This document shows positions 35,913 through 44,234 of a stretch of DNA of 64,000 nucleotides, piece after piece; position 1 is the first letter of the stretch; every line of letters begins with the position of its first letter. The position numbers and the translations under genes were made by a program. Location: contig JAUVXW010000010.1 of assembly GCA_030603385.1 (NCBI GenBank), positions 1 to 64,000 of the forward strand, in the 5' to 3' direction. Under the pieces are notes generated by a model. The model worked only from the letters and a program-made list of their open reading frames with translations, was not told the origin of the DNA and searched no databases. Origin of the DNA: Promethearchaeota archaeon (GTDB taxonomy: Archaea; Asgardarchaeota; Lokiarchaeia; Sigyniarchaeales; SOKP01).

Positions 35913-37811
35913 ATGAAATCAAGTGCAAATTCAAAAATCATTATTTTAATCACTTTAGGAATCCTTTTCGCTTTCTCACCTATAATTACCACTAATCTTA
36001 GTTTAATAATGGGCAGTAGTACCAAAAGTTCGGACTATAATAAAAATCTACAAATCTCAGCAGTATCGGGAAAAATTCATATCATGAATAATTCAGGATG
36101 GGCTGCTTTTAGAAGTGATGGAAATTGTACGGGCAATGGTACTTATTCCGAACCTTATGTCATAGAAGATTTGGTAATAGATGGCGAAGGCTCGGGAAAT
36201 TGTATCGAGATTGAAAATTCCGATGTGTTCTTTAAGATTGAAAATTGCACCGTCTACAATTCAGGAGATTCACCTAATGCGGGAATTCGATTATCATATG
36301 TTAACAATTCCCAATTAATTAATAACAATTGTTCATCTAATTATTATGGGATACGGTTATCTTCTAGTAAGTATAACAACATTTCGGGAAACACTGCAAG
36401 GAACAACACTTTTTGTGGAATACTGTTATCTTCTAGTAATTATAACAACATATCGGGAAATAACGCAAGTTTCAACACTTATCATGGGATATGGTTACAT
36501 TATAGTCAATATAACGACATTTCGGGAAACACCGCAAATAACAACTATAGGAATGGGATATGGTTATTTGATAGTGATAATAACATCATTTCGGGAAATA
36601 ACGCAAGCTACAACACCAATAATGGGATATGGTTATCTTCTAGTAATTATAACAACATTTCGGGAAATAATGCAAGCTACAACACTTATCTTGGGATAGA
36701 GTTAACTTTTAGTAATTATAACGACATTTCGGGAAATAACGCAAGTTACAACACTTATTTTGGGATATATTTAAGATCTAGTGATAATAATATCATCGTA
36801 ATAAACACAATTAATAATAATTCGGTTGGTATTAAGCTATATCATTCTATGCACAATGAAGTCTTAAATAACAGTTTTAGCGGTAATGGAGAGGATATTC
36901 AAGAAGTTTCCAGTAATAGTAATGGAGATCAATTTCCTCTTGAAATTGCAATAATAATAGTAGTGATTCTCATTGTCATTACAATGTCCATAGCGGGGAT
37001 GCTTATTACAAGAAGAAGATTGTCTAGGGATAAAGTTATTTCAGATGAAGAATCAGGAGCAATTGAGATCACCGATGAGGGAATAATAAGCCTTTTCTAT
37101 AATTCTGTTACTTTGCTAATTATTGGATGTATATTATCTCTGGTCTCATTTCTTCATCTTCGTGATCTAGTATATCCTATCTCCTATGTAGGAGTTATAA
37201 TTGGTATCATTGGATTAGTAGGGATTATTGCATATAAACTCGACCCAGAAAAAATGAAAAAATATTATTATCTATCTCGTGCAATGCTTTGGATTGGATG
37301 GACATTATTCATTGTTTTCTATTTTGGTATTTATATTTTTTTTTGGATTTTATATTTTATTCCAATCGTGATTGGCGTCATTGGATTATGTGGTCTATTA
37401 CTGCTCATATTTAAACCAAAAAAGTATATCGAACTAAGGAAGAAACGGAAAAGGAAAGAAAAAATGGGAAGAAGAAATCTAAGCATTGGTTTTAGTTTGA
37501 TTGGTGGATTATTGGGTATAATTATAGGAATCTTTTTAGGATTGTGGGGGTGGGGGCATCCTATGTTCTATTATATGGCAGTAATCAGTATGGTCGCCAT
37601 AATTGGAGCGATTATTGAATCGATAAATCGAATTGTTGGAAGTATTATTTGCTTAATTTCAGGAATTACAATTTTAATTACTTTAAATATTTATATATTC
37701 CTTATTATAATAGCCCCTTTACCTCCCCTTTTAATCATAGTTGGTGGCGTACTCGGTATTTTGGAAGGCATACTCGGTATTTTGGAAGCAAGAAAAGCAA
37801 AAAAAAGTTGA
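35913..37811 (+). CDS. NosD-like right-handed beta-helix surface protein with membrane tail
   Basis: A 632-aa protein. A hydrophobic N-terminal segment (about 8-30) acts as signal or anchor. Residues 130-310 are beta-helix repeats of 23 residues, NNISGNNASYNT plus GIWLxxSNY, as in NosD/CASH-domain proteins, which bind carbohydrate or other extended ligands. Several NxS/NxT sequons could be glycosylated. From about 345 the protein has roughly eight membrane helices in two groups. It is probably displayed outside the cell. Orphan gene, flanked by imperfect direct repeats. Confidence 0.8.
   Translation: MKSSANSKIIILITLGILFAFSPIITTNLSLIMGSSTKSSDYNKNLQISAVSGKIHIMNNSGWAAFRSDGNCTGNGTYSEPYVIEDLVIDGEGSGNCIEIENSDVFFKIENCTVYNSGDSPNAGIRLSYVNNSQLINNNCSSNYYGIRLSSSKYNNISGNTARNNTFCGILLSSSNYNNISGNNASFNTYHGIWLHYSQYNDISGNTANNNYRNGIWLFDSDNNIISGNNASYNTNNGIWLSSSNYNNISGNNASYNTYLGIELTFSNYNDISGNNASYNTYFGIYLRSSDNNIIVINTINNNSVGIKLYHSMHNEVLNNSFSGNGEDIQEVSSNSNGDQFPLEIAIIIVVILIVITMSIAGMLITRRRLSRDKVISDEESGAIEITDEGIISLFYNSVTLLIIGCILSLVSFLHLRDLVYPISYVGVIIGIIGLVGIIAYKLDPEKMKKYYYLSRAMLWIGWTLFIVFYFGIYIFFWILYFIPIVIGVIGLCGLLLLIFKPKKYIELRKKRKRKEKMGRRNLSIGFSLIGGLLGIIIGIFLGLWGWGHPMFYYMAVISMVAIIGAIIESINRIVGSIICLISGITILITLNIYIFLIIIAPLPPLLIIVGGVLGILEGILGILEARKAKKS
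36366..36780 (+). repeat. 69-bp coding repeats of the beta-helix
   Basis: The word TCGGGAAA recurs at 36384, 36453, 36522, 36591, 36660 and 36729, an exact 69-bp period (23 codons). The units remain similar at DNA level, so the array has grown or been homogenised recently by in-frame duplication. Confidence 0.85.
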
Positions 37812-37832
37812 AAATAATTAAGAATTAAATCT

Positions 37833-37870
37833 ATTTTTTCACCCGTCTCAACCTAATCAATAAAAATGTT
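37833..37870 (+). repeat. Imperfect direct repeat right of the beta-helix gene
   Basis: Second copy of the element at 35714, about 75-80 percent identical by eye, sharing the CCTAATCA core. See the finding on this pair. Confidence 0.4.
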
Positions 37871-38048
37871 AAATATTTATCATAACCATTATTTACATAT
37901 TAGATTTTACCATTTTAGGGAAAATAATTATATCCATTATTGCAATCATTATAAGTAAAAAGCTGAGGAAATCTTAATTACTGCTTAATTTACTTTTTTA
38001 TTTCATTTTTTTAGAATATTTAGTTCTTAACCCTCTTTATTACTATTT

Positions 38049-38252
38049 TTAAGTATCCAAATCTAAAAGAAGTTCCTCTGCGAACTCTTCTAACCATTCT
38101 AATTGTCCTTTTCCTTTTTTACTTAGATTATATTCAAAGGGGTGTTTATAGGGACTATATTTCCGTCTTATTAATCCATTTTTGCGATAGTGTCGAATAG
38201 AACTATTTACAATTTTAATGTCTATATTGCTTCTACAAAGGATTGTTACTAA
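38049..38252 (-). pseudogene. Remnant of a winged-helix/HTH regulator gene
   Basis: Between in-frame stops, the minus strand reads 67 codons including IVNSSIRHYRKNGLIRRKYS and LSKKGKGQLEWLEEFAEEL. That is the recognition helix, wing and last helix of a small winged-helix protein. There is no ATG, GTG or TTG before the domain, and the first helices are missing, so it is probably a decayed gene. The rest of the 37812-38384 spacer shows no gene. Confidence 0.5.
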
Positions 38253-38384
38253 TCAATAAGGTATATGGTTTTATAAAATTAACTAAGAAAACTCTAAATA
38301 TATACTACAATTGAGTATAATGAATTATAATATTAAAAGCATAAAAAATTAATAATATTTTTAATTATATTACAGAGTGATTTA

Positions 38385-38699
38385 ATGATGAGTGAAGATG
38401 AAAGTAAAACAATTACTATAAATGTCAAGGATTTAAGTTTTAAAAGCGATCAACACGTAGAGGATTTGGTAAGATTTTTAGCAGAAGCACTTCCAAAAAT
38501 CAACCTCAACCGTGATGGGAATGAGATTACAATCTCAATGCCAGTAAAATTGTCTAAAAGAGCTTTAAAGCTTAGAATTAAAAAATTCTTATATAAAAAG
38601 GGATTAAATAATGATTTCAGACCAATTTCATTAAAATTAAGTGATAAAGAAGGATATACAGTAAAGGAAAAGAAAATTATTGAGTTAAGCTATTACTAA
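38385..38699 (+). CDS. rpl22e: Ribosomal protein eL22
   Basis: A 104-aa protein I assign to eL22. The second half, SMPVKLSKRALKLRIKKFL followed by YKKGLNNDFRPISLKL and GYTVKEKKI, matches the conserved eL22 block (SKRYLKYLTKKYLKK, LRDWLRV, YELRYF). The first half fits the eL22 fold with an acidic N-terminus. eL22 is a large-subunit protein typical of eukaryotes and reported from Lokiarchaeal genomes but absent from most archaea. Start ATG 38385, with a second ATG three bases on. A transcription factor TFS gene lies 1.1 kb downstream. Confidence 0.75.
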   Translation: MMSEDESKTITINVKDLSFKSDQHVEDLVRFLAEALPKINLNRDGNEITISMPVKLSKRALKLRIKKFLYKKGLNNDFRPISLKLSDKEGYTVKEKKIIELSYY

Positions 38700-38749
38700 T
38701 TCTTCTTCTTACTAAATATTATTATATAAAATAATAATTATATTTAGTT

Positions 38750-39724
38750 GTGTCTGTGAAAAAGACCAACCTCATATTATCCCTCGAATCAATAGATGAC
38801 TTGATGAGATGTATTAATTTAGCAAGTTTGTTGGAGGTAGCGGGTTGGCCTAAACCAGGGAATGTACATCGAACCAAAGACTTTGATAATACGAGATTTG
38901 AACATTTCTTAGGGGGAATAGCTGCTATTCAACCAACTTTTAGAAAATTTTGCGAAAAAATATTTCAATTATCATTTAACGATGATAAAAACTATAGATT
39001 TATAGAATTAGGGTTTTTCTTTAATGACGCTGCAGAACAGATGATAAAATGGCAAAGTGGAGGAAATGTTTTGCTTGGACACATTTTAATATTAGCGCCT
39101 CTTACTGCTGCGGCTATAATATGTCTAAAAACTAATAAAAATAATTTTTCCGATTTTAAATATTATTTAAATAAAATTATTGATGAAACCACGGTAGATG
39201 ATACAATTCATCTCTACAAAGCTATAAGAATATCTAATCCTGGAAGTTTAGGAAAGATCAAGAAGTATGATATCAATGATGAAAATTCACTTAGAGATAT
39301 TAGTGTAGACAAAATAAACTTAAAAAAAATTTTTGACCTATCCAAAGAATATGATTTAATTAGCTCTGAATATTCAACAGGATTCAGTATTATATTAAAC
39401 GAGGGATTACCTTACTTACTTAAAACTTTTAATCGATTTGGTGATCCAAATATAGCAACTGTAAATACTTTCTTAAAAATTCTTTCAGAGCATCCAGATA
39501 CACTCATAATAAGAAAATCAGGAATAGAATATGCACTTTATGTATCAAACTCTGCATCTAAAATATTACAAAATGGAGGAATTTCATCTGAAGAGGGTTT
39601 AGAACTAACTATTAAATTAGATAGAGAGCTACAAGAGAAAAAAGGGAAATCAAATCCAGGTACTACTGCAGATCTTATTGCGGGAGTTATTTTTTGTGCA
39701 TTGATCTTTGGACTAAGGTTATAG
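38750..39724 (+). CDS. CitG/MdcB-like triphosphoribosyl-dephospho-CoA synthase family protein
   Basis: A 324-aa member of the CitG family. EVAGWPKPGNVHRTKDFDNTR at the start, GGNVLLGHIL in the middle and KSNPGTTADLIAGV at the C-terminus are the family's conserved blocks. In bacteria the enzyme makes the prosthetic-group precursor of citrate lyase or malonate decarboxylase from ATP and dephospho-CoA. Neither enzyme is encoded here, so an archaeal member probably has a different ATP-using role. The start is GTG 38750. Confidence 0.82.
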   Translation: MSVKKTNLILSLESIDDLMRCINLASLLEVAGWPKPGNVHRTKDFDNTRFEHFLGGIAAIQPTFRKFCEKIFQLSFNDDKNYRFIELGFFFNDAAEQMIKWQSGGNVLLGHILILAPLTAAAIICLKTNKNNFSDFKYYLNKIIDETTVDDTIHLYKAIRISNPGSLGKIKKYDINDENSLRDISVDKINLKKIFDLSKEYDLISSEYSTGFSIILNEGLPYLLKTFNRFGDPNIATVNTFLKILSEHPDTLIIRKSGIEYALYVSNSASKILQNGGISSEEGLELTIKLDRELQEKKGKSNPGTTADLIAGVIFCALIFGLRL

Positions 39725-39798
39725 ATTCAAAAAAATTATTTGGTAGAATTAATTTATTTTATCTAGTTCTAAATCATATCTAGAAGGATCAAGACTTA

Positions 39799-40146
39799 AT
39801 GGAATTCTGTGAATGTGGAGGCATGATGCTCCCATCTACTGTAAACGGAAAAAAAGTATTTAAGTGTAAATGCGGAGCAATAAAAGATTTTTCTGAAGAA
39901 AAGTCGGGAGCATATAAATTAACTAAGAAAATTGAACACCCTGTCAGAAATGAGGTTATTAGCTTAACTGAAATTATGAATTGGAAAGAAGAATATTTAA
40001 GAAGTACTATTAAGGATTTTAAATGTCCTAGTTGCGGATATACAAAAGCACATCTGGAAACAAGGCAGACACGGAGTGCTGATGAAGGAATGACTCATTT
40101 TATAGTCTGTCTAAAATGTGGTCGCCATATAAAAATAGGGAGTTAG
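39799..40146 (+). CDS. tfs: Transcription cleavage factor TFS (TFIIS/Rpb9-like)
   Basis: A 115-aa protein with two zinc ribbons. The N-terminal one uses C4, C6, C23 and C25. The C-terminal one has C76, C79, C104 and C107 and contains QTRSADEGMTHF, whose D95-E96 pair reaches into the RNA polymerase active centre to stimulate transcript cleavage. This is the archaeal RNA polymerase rescue factor. Unusually, the N-terminal knuckles are CxC and not CxxC. Convergent with the DUF167 gene (12 bp apart). Confidence 0.92.
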   Translation: MEFCECGGMMLPSTVNGKKVFKCKCGAIKDFSEEKSGAYKLTKKIEHPVRNEVISLTEIMNWKEEYLRSTIKDFKCPSCGYTKAHLETRQTRSADEGMTHFIVCLKCGRHIKIGS

Positions 40147-40158
40147 TATTAAAGACTC

Positions 40159-40455
40159 TCAATCAAATAACTTGTTAATTAGTAATTGCTTTTTCTGTTT
40201 TTCTAGAAAATTTAATTTTACAGTCTTATTTGTACTTTTCAATCCTGATACTATCTTAATTTGATTTAACGTGATTTCTAGCTTAGTCTTTAGTAAATTT
40301 ATTAGTTCTTTATTTGCTTTATTTTTAATTGCCTTAGATCTAATATAAACCGTAAGATATTTATCATTTTCAATTAAATCTTGCCTTTTCGAATTTGGTT
40401 TAACATTGATGCGGAGAATGAAAGTATGATCATCCATTTTTTCGAGGAATCTCAT
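40159..40455 (-). CDS. DUF167 (YggU) family protein
   Basis: A 98-aa protein with the whole DUF167 pattern: RINVKPNSKRQDLIEND, then YIRSKAIKNKANKELINLL and KIVSGLKSTNKTVKL. The fold is a small alpha/beta unit of unknown biochemical role, widespread in all domains. It lies 34 bp downstream of the DHH-family gene on the same strand and is probably cotranscribed. Confidence 0.85.
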   Translation of the reverse strand: MRFLEKMDDHTFILRINVKPNSKRQDLIENDKYLTVYIRSKAIKNKANKELINLLKTKLEITLNQIKIVSGLKSTNKTVKLNFLEKQKKQLLINKLFD

Positions 40456-40489
40456 TATTTATTAAACAGAATAAATTTTTATATAAATA

Positions 40490-41869
40490 TTAAATAAACT
40501 CATCAATTCTAGTTTTTAGTCGATTATAAGAAGGTTTTGATAACCTAATACCCCCAGCAAGCTTATGTCCCCCGCCTACACCTCCTAATTCATTTTTTAT
40601 TCTAGAAATGATTTTGTTTACCCCATTTTCATTATTATTTTCAAGATATTTTCTTGAACATCGAATACTTAATTTAATTGTCCCAGATTTCATTTCTAAA
40701 CCACCTAGAAATAAAATTTTATTAGGATTAACAAGTTCATTAACTGCACTGAAACTAGCTGTATCTGACCAGTTGCTAGGAGGTATTTTTCCTTTTACTT
40801 CTATAAAAATTGCTTTTTCTGTTTCAGAAGTAGGTAATTCGTTAGAAACAGTTTTCAAATTATTTACCAGATTATTTATATAATTCATATATAAATTCTT
40901 GGCGTAACGAGTAATTGTTTTTAATTGTGTAATTGATATAGCTGCGCTAATATTTTTAAAACATAAGATATTCAATAACAGTGCGTGTTCAAATGCAAAT
41001 TTTAGCAATCCTGCTTTGTGTGGTAACAATGCATAATGACCATAGCTACCTATATTCACTTTTTGTTGAATTGCGTAAATTTCATCCTTATTTAGATCAA
41101 CAACTTTAGTCGTTGGATCTATTTGTATTGAGTTTAGAACAGATTTAATTTTGTTGTCAGATTCACCCCCAATTCCATTAATATAAGGTAAAATACTGTA
41201 TTTTAAACTGTTTTTGATGGATTCATGCATATTTCCAAATAATGTAAGCCCTTCTTTATCCTCAACAAGTTCTTCGCTTATTAGTTCTTCGTATACTTCT
41301 CGATTAAATGATTGAAGTTTATCCATTGACTTTAAAGAATCTCCAGCAATTCCTATTATTGTGAGCCATCCCTGCTTTATTATCGAGGGTTTTATTTGTT
41401 TAGCGAACATATAAGCAAGAGTTGCTCCAGAGATATGTTCAAGACCATCATAACCATGAATTGTAGGATTTACAAAAAACAAGTTTTCAGGTATATCACT
41501 AATTCTGATGTCATCTTCCACTTCATGATGATCAAGAATATAAAAATGTTCTTTTCTATTTCTTATAATAGGAATTAATTCTGCTAAATTAGAACCTAGA
41601 TCAGTAAAAATAAATGCAGTTTTTTCACTTTGCCTTTTAGATAAAATTCCTTTTAAATAATTTTCCCAAGAAACAGATCTATTATATATAAAGTAATCAT
41701 AATCTATTTTTAGTTGATGTAATAAATTCTGGATAATATGTAAGCTACTAATACCATCAGCATCATTATGAGAAATGGCTATAATTTTTGGATATGAATG
41801 ATCAACAAAATGATCTACGGCATTATTAAAATCTTCCAAAAATTTTGCTTTATCTGGTTTCTTGGTCAT
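40490..41869 (-). CDS. DHH-family phosphoesterase / RecJ-like nuclease
   Basis: A 459-aa DHH/DHHA1 protein. SHNDADGISS (motif I), FTDLGSN (II), LDHHEVED (the DHH motif) and GIAGDS (IV) bind two metal ions, and GVGGGHKLAGG is the DHHA1 substrate loop. Archaeal relatives are the RecJ/GAN exonucleases of the replisome, homologous to eukaryotic Cdc45. Because the catalytic motifs are intact it should be an active exonuclease or oligonucleotide phosphodiesterase. The exact substrate is open. Confidence 0.88.
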   Translation of the reverse strand: MTKKPDKAKFLEDFNNAVDHFVDHSYPKIIAISHNDADGISSLHIIQNLLHQLKIDYDYFIYNRSVSWENYLKGILSKRQSEKTAFIFTDLGSNLAELIPIIRNRKEHFYILDHHEVEDDIRISDIPENLFFVNPTIHGYDGLEHISGATLAYMFAKQIKPSIIKQGWLTIIGIAGDSLKSMDKLQSFNREVYEELISEELVEDKEGLTLFGNMHESIKNSLKYSILPYINGIGGESDNKIKSVLNSIQIDPTTKVVDLNKDEIYAIQQKVNIGSYGHYALLPHKAGLLKFAFEHALLLNILCFKNISAAISITQLKTITRYAKNLYMNYINNLVNNLKTVSNELPTSETEKAIFIEVKGKIPPSNWSDTASFSAVNELVNPNKILFLGGLEMKSGTIKLSIRCSRKYLENNNENGVNKIISRIKNELGGVGGGHKLAGGIRLSKPSYNRLKTRIDEFI

Positions 41870-42167
41870 TTATATCAATTAATTATTAAAATACAAGAAG
41901 TTTTAAAATATTTACTTATCATTAAGTAAATTATTAGATAATCATAAATCAAAAAATCCTAAATTATGAATGTTCTATTAGATAAATCTTCTATATTTTT
42001 ATTTTGAGCAAATTCTGATAAATTTCAAATAAATTCTACAATTATAAATATTCCGATTTGATTTTTGCTTTTTACTAGAAATCAAGGTAAAAATTAAAAT
42101 CTAAGGAAAAATTTTTTAATTCATTTTAAATTTCTGTCTTTAAGGTTTCACAAATAAAAGCACAATC

Positions 42168-43865
42168 ATGTCTAATAAAACTCGGAATAATACCATATTC
42201 TCTAAAAAGACTTTTCTTCTTATTTTGATGATTATGGCAATCTTTATTCCTGTAGTATTTACAAATTTTAAAATTTTTCCCAACTTCAGTTTAAATAAGA
42301 ATTATCTTCAAGAAAATGACCTTAATATGAATGAATTTACGAAAGACAATTACACTGAAATACTAACAACAGCTAAACATGGATTAGGTAATATAACAAT
42401 AGATGACATTAGTTTTAACTTTATTTTTCCAGGTTTTGTTAATGAAAATATTTATCATCCACTCGTTACCGAAGATCATATCAAGGGAGCTATAAGTATA
42501 GATGTAACACACATGGAGTTTATTGAAACTACAAGTCCAGCCTTAATAGACAATTTAAATAGTGAAACTGGTGATAGCGTTCTTGCCACTTACAAATTAA
42601 ATGAAACTATACAAGTAAATTATAATAAATCAGAAGCAAGATATTTAATCTATCATTCTCGTTTTACAGACACAAAGTTATTAGAATTTTATGTCAATAA
42701 TGGCACTATAATAACTGAGTTAACAGAAGGAGTTGACTATACCTTAGATGATCAAAATTTTCTGGTATTTTATTATGAGGATTACTTCCAAGAAGGTCGC
42801 ACTTTTAATTTTACTATGTACCTCATATGGGAACATCTATTAGTTTTTGGAGATTGGGAGATTGAACAAATGGAAGATCAGGTTTTAGAGATTAGTGAAG
42901 TAGAGCAAGAACTTACACCAGAATTCAATTATAATTTCTTTCTAATCGCGAGGGCATATGATCAGGATTTAGATGAGGTATTACCGATTTCTTTTTGGGA
43001 TGTTGCTTTAACGGTTAACCCATTAGATAAGGAGGAATTCAATAACCATAAATTAATGTTAAATGGAATTGAGGTGAATATTGGTGAACATTTAAATCCT
43101 GATAAGTCATTAAAAATAAAACTTTCTGATCATTTTACTCCAGATACAAACACTTTTTCACTAAATTTTACTAGTTCCTATTTGATAAGATTTGAAGAAC
43201 CCGTTGGAAATTTATGGGCTATCGACAGGCTTGTATCTCAGCGAGAAATAAGAGAAAGAATTTATTTTTGTAATTTAATATCAGGACCAAGGCATATCTA
43301 CTTAGAAAATGTATTATTTTATGAACCGGGTATTTATTTTGAAGAAGTGATAAATACATACTCATTGTTCAATAGAGATGTGTTATTTGTTGATGCTAAT
43401 AATTCCATTTCTAATCAACTGGGCCTGAACGTAACTATACCTTATTTATTTGTAGGAGAAACTTGTCCTTTTTCAATTGAATATTTCACATTTCAGAAGT
43501 TGAAAATTGTTATTACTGATAATATTAAAATGCCTTTAGTAGGAGTAAAAATCGAAGTCTTTTATTTTGGAGCGATCTATGGGACATATATTTCGAATAA
43601 AACTATTCAACCAATTATTCCACTTAAATCGGATGAAAATGGGCAAATTGTATTATATAATGTTCCTCGAGGAAATTATACAATAAGAGTATATTGGGAA
43701 GGAAGATTTGTAAAAAAGGCTTCCATTTCGACATTCAACGAGATTAACTATGTGAATACTAGTATTGTTCACTCTCCCCTCTGGATAATAATCTTTGGAG
43801 GAATAAACGGGATTATTCTAATTTTAGGTGCTATAATTTATCTAAAATATAAAAAATTACGATAA
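42168..43865 (+). CDS. Secreted/membrane-anchored surface protein of unknown function
   Basis: A 565-aa protein with an N-terminal hydrophobic segment (about 15-35), a long beta-rich extracellular part with many NxS/NxT sequons, and one C-terminal membrane helix (about 538-558) followed by KYKKLR. A region near 440-520 (KLKIVITDNIKMPLVGVKIEVF, then GQIVLYNVPRGNYTIRV) is a carboxypeptidase-regulatory or transthyretin-like beta sandwich. It is probably an envelope protein with its bulk outside. A 108-aa gene follows 6 bp later. Confidence 0.65.
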   Translation: MSNKTRNNTIFSKKTFLLILMIMAIFIPVVFTNFKIFPNFSLNKNYLQENDLNMNEFTKDNYTEILTTAKHGLGNITIDDISFNFIFPGFVNENIYHPLVTEDHIKGAISIDVTHMEFIETTSPALIDNLNSETGDSVLATYKLNETIQVNYNKSEARYLIYHSRFTDTKLLEFYVNNGTIITELTEGVDYTLDDQNFLVFYYEDYFQEGRTFNFTMYLIWEHLLVFGDWEIEQMEDQVLEISEVEQELTPEFNYNFFLIARAYDQDLDEVLPISFWDVALTVNPLDKEEFNNHKLMLNGIEVNIGEHLNPDKSLKIKLSDHFTPDTNTFSLNFTSSYLIRFEEPVGNLWAIDRLVSQREIRERIYFCNLISGPRHIYLENVLFYEPGIYFEEVINTYSLFNRDVLFVDANNSISNQLGLNVTIPYLFVGETCPFSIEYFTFQKLKIVITDNIKMPLVGVKIEVFYFGAIYGTYISNKTIQPIIPLKSDENGQIVLYNVPRGNYTIRVYWEGRFVKKASISTFNEINYVNTSIVHSPLWIIIFGGINGIILILGAIIYLKYKKLR

Positions 43866-43871
43866 TTAATT

Positions 43872-44198
43872 TTGATCGTTATTTTCTGTGATAATATTGA
43901 CGATTTTATTGGTTTTTTGGAAAAACGTGTAATGGGTGAAATATTTTACGAATTTAAAGAAATTACTAGTAATAGCTTATCCAGTAAAGTAGATATAGAA
44001 ATTGTACTCCACTTTTTAGCTAAAATCGAAGGTACTATGGCCCTGTATGAAACAAAGCAAAATATTACAAAATCAAGCAATTCTGATATCGATAAAGAGG
44101 TTGTAAAAACTTTAGAGAAAATATTTAGTAGTGTTGATCAATCATTAAGTCTAATCAAGGGAAAAATACGCGAAATTTTTCTTTCCTATTCATCATAG
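43872..44198 (+). CDS. Hypothetical helical protein
   Basis: A 108-aa soluble helical protein. If translated from TTG 43872 it begins MIVIFCDNIDDF. An ATG at 43932 (MGEIFYEFKEIT) is an equally good start and would give 88 aa. It has no motif I can name. The close spacing to the surface-protein gene suggests coexpression. Confidence 0.45.
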   Translation: MIVIFCDNIDDFIGFLEKRVMGEIFYEFKEITSNSLSSKVDIEIVLHFLAKIEGTMALYETKQNITKSSNSDIDKEVVKTLEKIFSSVDQSLSLIKGKIREIFLSYSS

Positions 44199-44234
44199 AC
44201 TAGTTCTATATGGATTTTGTATGGTTAAACTCAT

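Noticed and set aside
36346..36699. A 117-aa open frame inside the beta-helix gene.
   Set aside because: It is the +1 shadow of the 69-bp repeats and has no independent start context.
36366..36780. CRISPR array, because of the regular 69-bp spacing.
   Set aside because: The whole unit, not only a short repeat, is conserved and it encodes protein repeats in frame.
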